Shown in pieces: positions 22,091 through 33,700 of a stretch of 64,000 bases of DNA. A model generated the notes under the pieces. It was not told where the DNA came from, did not search any database, and worked only from the letters and a program-made list of their open reading frames with translations. Source of the stretch: Russula earlei (lineage: Eukaryota > Basidiomycota > Agaricomycetes > Russulales > Russulaceae); contig JAGFNK010000292.1 of assembly GCA_025769875.1 (NCBI GenBank), forward strand, positions 1-64,000, in the 5' to 3' direction. Every line of letters begins with the position of its first letter. The first letter of the stretch is position 1. Made by a program: the position numbers and the translations under genes.

Positions 22091-22811
22091 TTTTTCCCCC
22101 AATGAGGCCGACCAGAAGGTAATGGGCCTAGAAGCAAGCCACCATCACAAAAGGAAAAAATTGTGTTCAATCTTAATCTTTTCCCTTCGTGATGGTGGCT
22201 GTCCAAAGCTTATCGTGGCCGTCATCAGTAGTGGCTGTTCGGATGGCCCACTATCACGGACCACATGGCCCAGCATCATGCATTGTGGAATTCGAAAATC
22301 GAGCTTGCCGACATCAGGTTGATACCCATGGTTGAACTCGCCAGTTCCACTGCCCATTCACAAAACATAGCAATGGAACATCACAGGAACGTGTTCCTTG
22401 GTTGGAGAGTGCCGTGCCTAGGCCTGATGATTGTTGGTAAGCTGAATATCTCATGGTCTTTGTATGAGTCTGACATGGATATGAGGCCCATAGGATTATA
22501 TACCTTGACATTTGGCGCATTGTCAGCCTTACCCTGGGCTGTCATGTATCTCATCCGCCTGTGAAGGTAATGATTGAAAGAGGCTCTATGCTGCATTTTC
22601 TGGTGCATTGGTTCTTTTGCGTCGCATTGACAATGACGCAAGTCGCTTCATCCGAGAACAATCGAACATGGACACCCCAGATTTCCATACATCTCAATAT
22701 TACCCAGGTTCAACGCTACTGGCGAGTCCCAATTTTGGATTCTTAGGCGCCATCCCGATACGCAGGAGTAGTCGTCTCCTGTACATTGCTGAAACTTCGG
22801 ACCGTCAAATC

Positions 22812-23046
22812 TGTTGGACGTGCAGCCGCTAAGTGCCACGCGAACGGACAATCCAGACCATACATGTAAATAATTAGAATAATTTAGTTATCACATTCGT
22901 TTCCTCAGTCTTTTACACACAAGACTGAGGTCAGTACTACACATTCCTTTACACTCCTTTAAAGCTAATACTGTACATAGCTATCATCCCTATAGGTTAG
23001 ATAACTAACCAATATAGTCTTTTACACACAAGACTGAGCTCCAACA
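22812..23046 (+). repeat. 5' LTR of copia 2
   Basis: 235 bp. It has a perfect 10-bp stem with loop ttacacac (22903-22930) and a shorter stem with the same loop (23016-23035). It differs from the 3' LTR at about eleven bases, all in seven sites that read CA in one LTR and TG or CG in the other, or CG against CA. Confidence 0.95.
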
Positions 23047-23115
23047 GATTATGAGACCTGGTTGTCCCTGACATCATGAACTCCCACCAGCTTCCAAATT
23101 GCGTAACAAAATGCC

Positions 23116-23937
23116 ATGAGCGCCCCCACAGCAACCACAAACGTTGCACCCTCGAGAGGCAGCCACGCTCCCACCGTAGGAGCCACGGGAAAAACTTACA
23201 TGGGTGGCCAACACGGTCACGACAGACCACTCTTTGAAGGTGGCACAGTTGCATACATGCAATGGAAAGCTAATATAGAGGCACTGTTCAAAACAAACAG
23301 CCTGATAGAAATCATAAATGGGACATACTCAAAACCGGACCCCACCACTGACCCACGTGGCTTCACCAACTGGGAGCAGAAAGATTGCAAAGCACACGCC
23401 CACATTTTATTCACATTAAAAGGGCATGCTCTCAACACTGCCCTAGGCATTGCTGGAGCCAAAAATACTTGGGACGAGCTTGCAAAACATCTTGCAGGGA
23501 AGGGTGAGCAATGCGTCACATGCTTATTGACAGACCTATACCGGGTCACTTTCTCTGAAAGTGAACCCATGGCTCCTCAAATCATTCGACTACTGCACGC
23601 CGCCCAAACCCTTGAGAGACTCAGTTACCCAATAGATGAGAAAGTCCTCATCTGGATGCTAATCCTCGCACTACCAGAAAAGATGGCCAATCTCAAGGCC
23701 ACCCTCCACTTGACGCTGCCCAGCCATCTAATGGCTGAGCACGTCACAGACCAAATCCTCCATGAGGAGTGTCAGATCCGATCGACCCGTGACATGGCCA
23801 CATCTCACATTGCAAAGGCGCCCCAAAAGGGAAAGGACCGGGAAGCGCAGAGCGAAAAAAGCACAACCAAGTGCACTCACTGCAGACACAGGGGGCACAA
23901 CACAACTGAATGCTGGAAAATTCATGGGAAACTGTAG
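23116..23937 (+). CDS. Copia 2 Gag, 273 residues
   Basis: An open frame with a UBN2-like gag region (FEGGTVAYMQWKANIEALF, then KDCKAHAHI, NTWDELAKHL) and a C-terminal zinc knuckle (CTHCRHRGHNTTEC). It forms the particle coat and binds element RNA. It ends at TAG 23935-23937, and the downstream protease frame is in the same phase with no other stop between. The stop may therefore be a mutated CAG codon in a former gag-pol frame. Confidence 0.88.
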   Translation: MSAPTATTNVAPSRGSHAPTVGATGKTYMGGQHGHDRPLFEGGTVAYMQWKANIEALFKTNSLIEIINGTYSKPDPTTDPRGFTNWEQKDCKAHAHILFTLKGHALNTALGIAGAKNTWDELAKHLAGKGEQCVTCLLTDLYRVTFSESEPMAPQIIRLLHAAQTLERLSYPIDEKVLIWMLILALPEKMANLKATLHLTLPSHLMAEHVTDQILHEECQIRSTRDMATSHIAKAPQKGKDREAQSEKSTTKCTHCRHRGHNTTECWKIHGKL

Positions 23938-25044
23938 GACAAAGCAACAGCAGCAGCAGCAGCAATGATTGGCACAAGTGTGCACAATGCAGCGACGCCC
24001 ACACCCACTAGGACTGGCACAAGTGCACCTGACATACCAGCAACGCACACAGACCAGCCAGCAGCCAGCACCACCATCGCATACATCCCAATTCCACATA
24101 ACAGCACTTTATTATATCAGGCAGTCATAGACGAGCCGATCCACGCAATCACGACTCAGGTGCAACTTCTCGCCGCCAATCTCAGTGATGGCTGGCTCCT
24201 TGACTCTGGAGCCTCGCGCATCATGACATCCTGTCGTGATTGGTTCATACACCTCACCCCACTCGCATCACCCATTCTAGTTGCCTTAGGCAACGATAGT
24301 GCCATAACCGCCACCAGAACCAGGCAAATACAAGTCTGGATGCATGCAAATGGTGCACGGAGTATCACATTACTCTGCGACATCCTGTACATCCTGGACC
24401 TCAAAGGGAACCTCTTATCGATCTCCCATTTTGTCCAACGCGGGGTGGCAGTGCAATTCCAGGGAGAGACATGTGGAATATACAATAAAAATCAACTGAT
24501 ATGTGAGGGAACACTACACAACAACCTATACATCATGGCCATCCAAATGGCCAAACCCGAGTCAGCTTGCACAGCGACGCTAGACCCATTCCTTGTGGAA
24601 GGCAGCCCCAAATTTGAAACTGCCCTCACCACATGCACAATGGCCTCCAAGGCTTCCCTCAATACATGGCACCAACGCTTCACACATTCAGATACTGAAA
24701 ATACAACATGGATGCTAAAAGGAGAAACAGTTAGGAAACTCCCTGAGATATTAGATCCCTCCATCAAAGGGATGCAAACTCAGAGTGAAAACTTGAAGAC
24801 ACCAGAAACGCGTACTGACATTGCGTTAGACCAGGCGTCCTCAGACACATGTGGGACATCACCCACCAGCACACCCCAGCTTTCCGACTGGGCAAAACCT
24901 GAACCGCAGGAATGCACTGGTGAGCTGAAGTGCAAATCGGAAGCGCCCCAGCACCTCCAACTGCACACTGCGCGCATTGAGCCCACAACCGGCCAATGCT
25001 TGAAGACCCTCCGATTAGATGGAGGGGGCGATCACACCAGGTGA
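23938..25044 (+). pseudogene. Copia 2 protease and start of integrase
   Basis: In the same phase as gag, after a (CAG)n run at 23948-23964. The protease site WLLDSGASRIMTS lies near 24200. The GAG-pre-integrase region has WHQRFTHS near 24670, but the expected Cys pair is not clear. The integrase is collapsed, retaining only LKTLRLDGGGD near the end. Most of the catalytic core is missing. Confidence 0.75.
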
Positions 25045-26069
25045 GAAGCACAAACATCCCTAGCTGAAAGGGGATGCATGCATCAAATTAACACCCCAGG
25101 TACGCCACAACACATTCACAGAACGCGTGACCCGGACACCTCTTAATAGGGTCCAGGCGACGCATACAGACACAAAACGGTCCATGCGCACCTTGGACGA
25201 CTTGATGCTTGAAGAGGCATGGAGCGGGGACAACCCCGACCCCTCTCGGCTGCACATCCTCGGAATGTGTGCGTCTGTGCATGCCCCGGAGAAGAGACTC
25301 ACCAAACTGACCTGAAGGTCGCTGGTGCACATGTTCCCGGGCCACACAGCTACCCAACAGGCACACAAGCCTGACCATTACATCACCCCCCGCATCCTGG
25401 AACCCTGCAACGTCATATTCAATGAAGGGGGCCCCACATTGCACATCGAGCACATGGTCCTCAAATTCAACAACACAGCCAAAAGCGCCGGAGATGGGGA
25501 AATGAGAGCAAAATTGAGGGGGCAGAGAAGGCAAAACCGGCAGACAGCGTGGAACAGCCACCGCATGCAAAGCTGCAAGGCGTCAGAGCAGACAAGCTTC
25601 TGCCCATTCAGCCTGAGACAGGCAGACAGCATGGAACAGTCACTGCACCCCAAACTGCAAAGTGTCAGAGCAGGCGATGCCCTGCCCATTAAGCCTGCAG
25701 CACCACATAGTCAGCCTACAACTCACAAGGCAGAAAGCCCACCTGCGCAATCCACCACGGGATGACCAAAGCGTGCTACACGCATGCTCACACTTGACCA
25801 TGGTGACAAAGCGGAGGAGTTGGATGAAGTGGAAGCGGAAATGGCACCACACACCAAACTGCAGAGCATCATAGTGGACACGACTCCATCTGCCCAACCT
25901 GAAATGGCACAAAGTCAACCCACAATACATGAAAGTAGGAACGCACCTGTGCAGCCTGCCACCAGATGACTGAAACGCATCGCACGTGCGCCCACACCTG
26001 ACCATAGCGACAAAGCACAGGAACCAGACCAAGTGGAAGCAGACAAGGCATTGTCAAGACTCACTGTTG

Positions 26070-26600
26070 AACAATCCAGTTCAAGAGCGAGGGATAAGCT
26101 TGGAGACAAGTCGATAGACGTCTAGGACGGCGTGGGCAAGGAGAAGGGTCCAAAGTAGTAACAGGTACCAAAGAGGTACAGTTACTGGAAGGGACGTGCA
26201 GTTACATAGAGATGAGGCCAGAGTGACACAAGGGGACGGTCCTAAAGGAGTATCCCAGGGATAGAGAGTGCCGTAAACAAATGGACAGTCTGAGGACTGT
26301 CCGGTACTTTATTGGATGCTTATATACTACAAGAGAGCTACTGAATAAAGGATGCGTCATAACCTTGTTATCAATCACAATAGCTGGATGAGTAAGGCAC
26401 CCATGGGTGCTTGATAAGCATGCTCAGTCATGCTTAGTAACCTGCTGAGTAAGGAGGCCTTCAGTGATGAGTAATTGCTCTTGGAGTTCATGTGATCGTC
26501 GTGTGAACTTCCTGGTCTGTTTGCTGTACCTCCAGCTTACTAATACAGTCAGTAAATCTTGTCGACTCTTCTCTGGAGGTCAGGGCATGGGGGTCTCTTC
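26070..26600 (-). repeat. Probable gypsy-type LTR remnant nested in copia 2
   Basis: Read on the minus strand it has a TATATAAGC box followed by a CAATAAAGT...CAGTCCTCAGACTGTCC segment and cctgggatactcc. This is the same layout as the LTR at 16899-17609 (tatataagcccc ... catcagactgtcc ... cctgggtactcc). Ends and target duplication could not be fixed. It occupies the place where the RT core of copia 2 should be. Confidence 0.5.
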
Positions 26601-26683
26601 TTTAGGAGTCTCCATGTTGAGTTTTCATTTCATGTGTTGAGTGGTTATATGGGTTGAACCACTTTACTGTAGTAAAGACTGGG

Positions 26684-26760
26684 TAGCTCAATGGCCATGA
26701 GCATCCGGTCTGGTCGGGTAGAGGTCCTGGGTTCAATCCTGTGTAATGGACTATTATGTA
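26684..26760 (+). other. tRNA-like (SINE-type) sequence
   Basis: Contains TAGCTCAATGG, a good A-box, and about 45 bases later GGTTCAATCC, a canonical B-box. The acceptor arms do not pair and the T stem is imperfect, so it is not a functional tRNA. It is more likely the head of a tRNA-derived SINE or a tRNA relic. Confidence 0.45.
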
Positions 26761-27884
26761 AGATACAACTGGAGTCAATCTTGGCACCATTGTCTTGCTT
26801 GTCAATAGTCGTATGCGTTCCTCATTAAGTCCCTTTGAAGTCCTCTTAATAGAATGGACTCTTTGAGAGCGTTCATGACAGGCATTGCATGCCAAACCGC
26901 AAACCACCAATCCCATGTCCTATGCCAAGACAATTGCCTGGACAGGCACCGCTGAATGGGTAAAGGTGCACAAAGTCGAGAAACATGTGTCCAAAAACAC
27001 TAGTGTCCTCAAAAGCGTGCCGCATCTGAAGAACAGAGATGCAGCAGGCAAGTGAATAGACATTCTAAATGGAAAGGGGGTCAAATCAAAATACTCAAAC
27101 ATGCAAGGCCCACGTCATCATGCAGGGACTCACCCAAGTTGAGGGAAACGATCCCAATGACATTGTGCCACCAGAGAACCGGCACTCCCTTGCAACACCC
27201 TGGCCCTCACCACAGAACAAAGTCAAGAAGTCCATCAGATGGACATCAAGTCCACCTACCTAGATGGAGAGCAGATGGACAAGATTTTCATGGAAATGTG
27301 CCCAGGGAATAACCACCAATACATGTGTGACCACACGACCCAGTATGCCCAAGGTACGGATGACCACCGCCCGACCTTCCAGCGCAACTCTGGCATCCAG
27401 CTGATCTTGGTCAGACACATCGACCCCGACTGGACCAGCAAAGCCCACTCTGGACTTCATCTTCATGTTGACAGGTGGGGCCATAAACTGGAGCCGAAAG
27501 AAGCAAACCCCAGTTGCACTCTTGAGCACCGAGGTAGAGCACACCATGGGCACACGCGCCACTGAGGAAGCTGCCAGGCTGAGGCAACCACTCACTGGAT
27601 TGGGCCAAGAGACCCATCTCCTCACAATCCCTCATGTTCATGTCAACAACCAGCCAACCATTGCCATTACCAGGAACCCTGAGTTCCATGACTGCACCAG
27701 AACACACCAAGGTGTGACACCATTATCTTGCAGCAGAATGTTGACTTGGAGGGGACCAATCCCGCCTACACTCCATCAGAAGAGCCAGTAGCCAATGTAT
27801 TGAAAAAGGGTCCCAGCTGCGAGAAGCACAAAGGTCTCGCGATGGAAATGGGAGAGAATGCGCACCACTCGGGCTGAGGGGGTG

Positions 27885-28119
27885 TGTTGGACGTGCAGCC
27901 GCTAAGTGCTGCGCGAACAGACAATCTGGACTGTACGTGTAAATAATTAGAATAATTTAGTTATTGCGTTCGTTTCCTCAGTCTTTTACACACAAGACTG
28001 AGGTCAGTACTACACATTCCTTTACACTCCTTTAAAGCTAATACTGTACATAGCTATCATCCCTATAGGTTAGATAACTAACCAATATAGTCTTTTACAC
28101 ACAAGACTGAGCTCCAACA
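27885..28119 (+). repeat. 3' LTR of copia 2
   Basis: 235 bp, equal in length to the 5' LTR, with the same two hairpins; followed by the target duplication aaatc. Confidence 0.95.
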
Positions 28120-28630
28120 AAATCATTGTGCAGTTTTGCACAGAGGTATACTCAGATTGATTTGCATGATCTTTGTGCTAAACTGGGACAGGTGCCACGG
28201 ATTCTCGGCTACAGGCGACTCCCAGGAGGTTGGTCGCTATGGAATATCTTTCGCGGTCCGCACACCTCTCTCGATCACCAAACCTTGCGACTCACCGTGA
28301 CAAGTGGTTTGGTGACCTACGGACGCTCGTGGCATCATTTCACAAGGATGCGTTGGTTCACGGGGACCTACGTGAACCCAACATCGTTTGCGGAGGATAA
28401 AAAGTGCTTGTTCTAGGCTTTGATTGGGGGGTAGGGGGATTGGGGAGGCACATTATCTGTCCGGACTGCTTAACCCCAAGTTGATGGATGGGCGAGAGAG
28501 CACTAACTTGAAGATTGCGATAGATGATGATAAGCGGGTGTTGGAGAATACATTGAGTGAAATTTAGAATGTGACTAGCTCGACGTTGGCGCGTTACATT
28601 CGTAAAGCTTGAGCTTGAGCACCCTCATGT

Positions 28631-28730
28631 AACATTCAATGACATACTGGCCCAGTATGTAATTGAATGTTACCCTTGCCTCTACGTCCAAACCCCAGTA
28701 TTACTGGGGTTTGGACGTAGAGGCAAGGGT
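28631..28730. repeat. Two adjacent near-perfect palindromes
   Basis: The first palindrome has 20-bp arms at 28631-28650 and 28652-28671 with one mismatch. The second has perfect 29-bp arms at 28672-28700 and 28702-28730. Each has a one-base centre. Units 2 and 3 have only a single forward copy of this sequence (38605-38653, 49245-49292). Confidence 0.95.
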
Positions 28731-28739
28731 AGAATTCAT

Positions 28740-30734
28740 GTCCAAGCGAACGAAGGACAGAAAGAATATTTTTTGAGATCGTCCGGTACGCGAAGAAACA
28801 GAAAAGAACATTCATCCGCCCATCGAGTCCACGTCTAGCAGGGATGCGTCACACGGCTCCACACAGGCATGTGGTTGTGCGTCAACCGTCAAGCACCGCA
28901 TTGCATCCAACACGTTTAAGTAAACTCAACATCGCCCATTCGCCCTGCGTCGCACTGTGAAGCAGGCTTGAATACATGTCATTCCACGCGACCTCCACGA
29001 CAGCTGTAGATTCATCGCGAACCTTGCTATCGATGATCGTCCCACGACGGGCGTGTCACCACGCCTTTCATGGCATTCCAAGATTCAAGAAATCTCGGTT
29101 GGTGGTAAAAGGGGCCTAGATGATCTCACTTGCTTCTGCCCCCAGCATTTGCATCCACCGAAACCACATATGGGGTGGTGTTCTCCTCGCTGAAAACTGA
29201 GATTTACGGTGACCAGTTTCTCTCACATTGTGTACCGCGGTTTGGGAACGCGCGGGTGAGGATGTGGGGCTGGTACCAGACCCGAGGGAGAGGCAATCCC
29301 AACCGGAATGCAGAACGCGGACGCGGACGCGATGACGGCTTCTTGAGGCAGTCGGAGGGAAGAGCGGACAAGACGGATGTTGATATTCAAGACAGTAGCT
29401 AGGAGTTCAGATACGGAGGCAGGAATGAAGAGTGAAAGGGAGCGGATGAAAGAAAGTCGAGATCGAGCGAAACAAGGACGAAATCGAGACCGAGTCATAG
29501 AAACGGTACCCATGACCCTCGGGGCTTTCTACCCAACCAAACGTAAAAGCCTAGATCCGAGACTACGCGGCGAGGAGCGCGAACGCGAGGTGTTGAGGGC
29601 TGCGAGCCCTCGCGTACGGCGGCGAAGAGGTGGCGATCGAGGTCGAACGTGTGAGGGGCGCATGGAGTCTTGATGAAAGGTAGTGGAGGCAGGGCGAATG
29701 ACGAAGGGGTAGAGTGGAGGGGAAGAGGTAGGAAAGGAGCGAGAGGGATGCGTGAGTAAAGCGAGTAGTTGCCTCCAACCTCTCCGCACAACGCCTCGAC
29801 TATGCTGTTCGCCACATCCCCCGGTCTCGACCGGCCCTTCCACAACATCGCCGCCACCCGCTTACCCTCCCCGCCTCAACGCCTCCCGTCCTGCATCAGC
29901 TTCGGGTTCGCCTTCATACCCTCCATTATTTCGTCGTCTTCCTTTCACTCAACCTATGTCATTCTCTCGTTTATATATGGCCTTGGCGACTGACTCAGGT
30001 CCTCAGAGTTCAACTGCTTAGCTGTCCCCTCCACTCCTGTGTGACCCCAAGTCTGAACTGCCTTGCTTTGTCTCTCTTCTTCTTTGGTCTCTCTGTCCTC
30101 AGTCCGGTCGCACAAACTCAAGCGTGCGCCAACTCGGCTCGCTACAAAACTCATGAGTGACATTGTTACAAATCGCACCGCCGCAAAGGATGCAAACGCC
30201 TTTCCACGGGCCCGCCTCGAGCGACAGAATGCCTCGCGCTCAACGTGATTGCGACCACCGTCCCTCCTCTCAGACTCTCATCCATGGGGTCCAAGCGCAT
30301 CATCATCATTGTCTTACAATCTTTCCAAGATCGCTCCGACAGAGTTCTCAACGAACTCCGCGACAACGGGAACGGCGTTTACTTTGATAGTTCCTTCATC
30401 GTCGCGTGACAGATGGCTCTCACAATCAAAGTACCACCTCTCCAGCCTAAGTGCTTTCCAATGGAAACATTGATCTCGCTCCATCACCTGTCGCTCTATC
30501 TGCGTGAGTAAGCTCAGTGACAAACGAGACATCAACACTGTCGGGAAAAGTATCTCCATCATCCCGTAGCGCCTCCGTTCTCGTGACAATGAAATGTCTT
30601 TGCTGCTGGTGTTAATTACAATGGACGTTTCTTTTGCAAGAAATGTAATTATCTGTGTCATGAGTAGAATTCTTATGTAAGAGATGTTAAATAAGGGCGC
30701 AACGTCGGAAGCCGAACTGAAATGCCATCCCCAC
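28740..30734. repeat. Array non-coding block, copy 1
   Basis: About 2 kb conserved at 38650-40665 and 49290-51283. It contains a region near 29030-29520 with short frames open on both strands, a TATATAT-bearing part near 29970, and a pyrimidine-rich stretch. The frame from about 30152 (start MSDIVTNR) meets a stop after 31 codons in all three copies (TGA, TGA, TAA). No motif supports a gene. It may hold the 3' flank of the NLR gene and a promoter. Confidence 0.6.
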
Positions 30735-33700
30735 TTAAGAGAGATGCGATAACTGGCTGGGTGGGAAGTGCAGGATAACGGTACGACCTTGTAAACATAG
30801 TACTAGACTAGATTTGTATGAATCTTGACACTCTGGCCTGCAAGACACTGGGACCCAACAGAGTCTCATGACATGGGTTCCATGAGCTTTATAAACCCAC
30901 CCATCGGTACTGCAATACAAGCCATGGATTGCAATGGCACGCACTGACGTCCAGTCGCACTCGAGAGTCTGGATGGCAGCGCCAGTACTCGTGTCCCACA
31001 TCCGGACTGTGCCATCATCTGACCCAGAGACAATCCGGGTGCCGTCTGGCGAAAACGCGACGGCTGTGACCGAATCTTGGTGGCCCTCGAGGGTCTTGAC
31101 GGTGGTGCCAGTACTCGTGTCCCACATCCGGACTGTGCCGATCCATAGACCCAGAGACAATCCGGGTGCCGTCTGGAGAAAACGCGACGGCTGTGACCGA
31201 ATCTTGGTGGCCCTCGAGGGTCTTGACGGTGGCGCCAGTACTCGTGTCCCACATACGGACTGTGCCATCATCTGACCCAGAGACAATCCGGGTGCCGTCT
31301 GGTGAAAACGCGACGGCTGTGACCCAATCTTGGTGGCCCTCGAGGGTCATTGACTGTGGCGCCAGTACTCGTGTCCCACATCCGGACTGTGCGATCATCT
31401 GACCCAGAGACAATCCGGGTGCCGTCTGGTGAAAACGCGACAGGCGAAGACCCAATCTTGGTGGCCCTCGAGGGTCTTGACGGTGGCGCCAGTACTCGTG
31501 TCCCACATCCGGACTGTGCGATCATCTGACCCAGAGACAATCCGGGTGCCGTCTGGGGAAAACGCGACGGCTCTGACCGAATCCTTGGTGACCCTCGAGG
31601 GTCTTGACGGTGGCGCCAGTACTCGTGTCCCACATCCGGACTGTGCCATCATCTGACCCAGAGACAATCCGGGTGCCGTCTGGAGAAAACGCGACGGCGA
31701 AGACCCAATCTTGGTGGCCCTCGAGGGTCATTGACGAGTGGCGCCAGGACTCGTGTCCCACATCCGGACTGTGCCGATCATCTGACCCAGAGACAATCCG
31801 GGTGCCGTCTGGTGAAAACGCGACGGCTCTGACCGAACCTTGGTGGCCCTCGAGGGTCTTGACGGTGGCGCCAGTACTCGTGTCCCACATCCGGACTGTG
31901 CCGATCCCTTGACCCAGAGACAATCCGGGTGCCGTCTGGTGAAAACGCGACGGCATCTGACCGAACCTCTGGTGGCCCTCGAAGGGTCTTGACGGTGGCG
32001 CCAGTACTCAGTGTCCCACATCCGGACTGTGCGATCCCTTGACCCAGAGACAATCCGGGTGCCGTCTGGAGAAAACGCGACGGCTCTGACCCTACCTTGG
32101 TGGCCCTCGAGGGTCTTGACGGTGGCGCCAGTACTCGTGTCCCACATCCGGACTGTGCCGATCATCTGATCCCAGAGACAATCCGGGTGCCGTCTGGCGA
32201 AAACGCGACGGCTGTGACAACACCTTGGTGGCCCTCGAGGGTCTTGACGGTGGCGCCAGTACTCGTGTCCCACATCCGGACTGTGCCATCCCAAGACCCA
32301 GAGACAATCCGGGTGCCGTCTGGCGAAAACGCGATGGCTGTGACCGAATCTTGGTGGCCCTCGAGGGTCTTGACGGTGGTGCCAGTACTCGTGTCCCACA
32401 TCCGGACTGTGCGATCAGAAGACCCAGATACAATCCGGGTGCCGTCTGGAGAAAACGCGACGGCTCTGACCCAACCTTGGTGGCCCTCGAGGGTCATGAC
32501 GGTCGCGCCAGTACTCGTGTCCCACATCCGGACTGTGCCATCCTTTGACCCAGAGACAATCCGGGTGCCGTCTGGTGAAAAGGCGACAGTATTCACTGCA
32601 CTTTTGTGACCCTCCATCGTTCGCAGGCACAGATTCCATGATTGTTCCATTCCATTCAGAACCATAACAGATTCCTCCAAATCTCCGCGGAAGTGTACCC
32701 GGATTTTCGAGCACATTGGGGGTGAATGGAAGGGCCGAGTAGTAGACATGCAAGCCAGCAATGCTAATGGGATCGAAGAACTCAAGTGTAAACCGTTCAA
32801 GATCATACAGCATCTCAACCATGTCGGTTCGACGGTCGGCGAACGTCTGTAATCCGTGATGAACGGTCTGCACACAATTCAAGCCTCGTTAAAACAACTC
32901 ACTAATAATCCTTTCTGAGCGACTCTCAGTGCGCGAAGGGCAACATCTAGCGAGTCCATCAGACTCATAGCCTCAACCCAGTACAAACTGTGATCGAAGC
33001 AGAATCTTCCCAAGACATCAAGCAGCTTGTCTGACGGCGGTGAATTCGCCAGATGATCGGCCCAATGACGGCAGGCATATTGCATCGCTGGCGGAATGTT
33101 TTTTGCAATTCTTTTCGAGATATCTACAATCTCGCTGTTCAACTTTGAATAGTCTCCAATCTGGCATATATCTCGTTGAAGCCTGTTTAGTTGCTCCAGA
33201 CAATCAATCGCGAGATAACCATGATGCAGCGAAGTATCGATCAGAAATTTTGGCTCTGTACAGCGTTCTGGATCAACGATAAAATCATGGAAGGATGCAT
33301 GCATCACTTGGACTGCCCCGGGGTCCGAAGGAATGAATGACGATTGAACGAAGGCGCTGCAAGATGCTTGCAACAGGAAAATCTCTGCTCGTATTGTTGC
33401 TGAGCAAAGCTGATATGGCAGCTCGCAGAGATAGGGTCACAAAGTACAACAATGCAACCGAGAACTCTTCGCAAGCGGAGCACTGTGTCTGTATGGGATG
33501 ACGGGGGAAATGCGTTACGCAAGACCGTGAGGTACAGCTGGTCTAGGTGGTGATAAGGAGTTGACTCTCCAGGAGATTTGTTTGGCAGAGACTAGGTCAC
33601 GGAGCTGTTTCAATGGGTTCAAGACATCAGGGTCTTCGATAAATCGAATTGCGGTGGCGGAAAAGATGAACAGTCCATCCGACAGTTGGACAAGTGTGCG

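Larger units (their letters stand above)
25045..27800 (+). pseudogene. Copia 2 integrase C-terminus, linker, RT and RNase H remnants
   Basis: Fragments in order: NRVQATHTD...EEAWSGDNPDPSRLHILG (25140-25265, integrase end); YTATQQAHK-like and VIFNEGG (25360-25430); a Gln/Pro-rich linker made of imperfect ~200-bp repeats (about 25560-26050); RT motif MDIKSTYLDGEQMDKIFME (27239-27295); RNase H motifs GGAINWSRKKQ, STEVEH and NPEFHDCT (27471-27700). The RT core with YxDD is absent and the interval contains foreign LTR-like and tRNA-like sequence. Confidence 0.75.
22812..28119 (+). mobile_element. Copia-type LTR retrotransposon 2 (5308 bp), decayed
   Basis: The 235-bp LTRs (22812-23046 and 27885-28119) are bounded by TGTTGG...CCAACA. 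They are flanked by the perfect 5-bp target duplication aaatc (22807-22811 and 28120-28124). The insertion lies in the kinase-like gene. Gag is open, pol is heavily eroded, and the RT core is replaced by foreign sequence. Confidence 0.93.
22186..28570 (+). pseudogene. Kinase-like gene, copy 1, split by copia 2
   Basis: Plus-strand pieces at 22186-22811 match the N-terminal half of copies 2 and 3, ending in RRHPDT/SRLLYIAETSDR. The gene resumes after the retrotransposon at 28120 with HDLCAKLGQVPRILGYRRLPGGW. It then reaches VHGDLREPNI and GFDWG, spread over two frames. The HGDLR and xFDW motifs resemble the catalytic and metal-binding loops of a fungal kinase-like family. Frameshifts and the insertion make it dead. 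Confidence 0.6.

Noticed and set aside
26684..26760. A functional tRNA gene
   Set aside because: A- and B-boxes are present, but acceptor arms do not pair and the T stem is mismatched.
29130..29513. Conserved small ORFs on both strands in the non-coding block (three copies)
   Set aside because: Both strands are open over the same bases, no motif is visible, and conservation follows from recent duplication of the unit.
30152..30470. Short plus-strand gene starting MSDIVTNR
   Set aside because: All three copies stop after 31 codons at the same place, with no splice signal that would bypass it.
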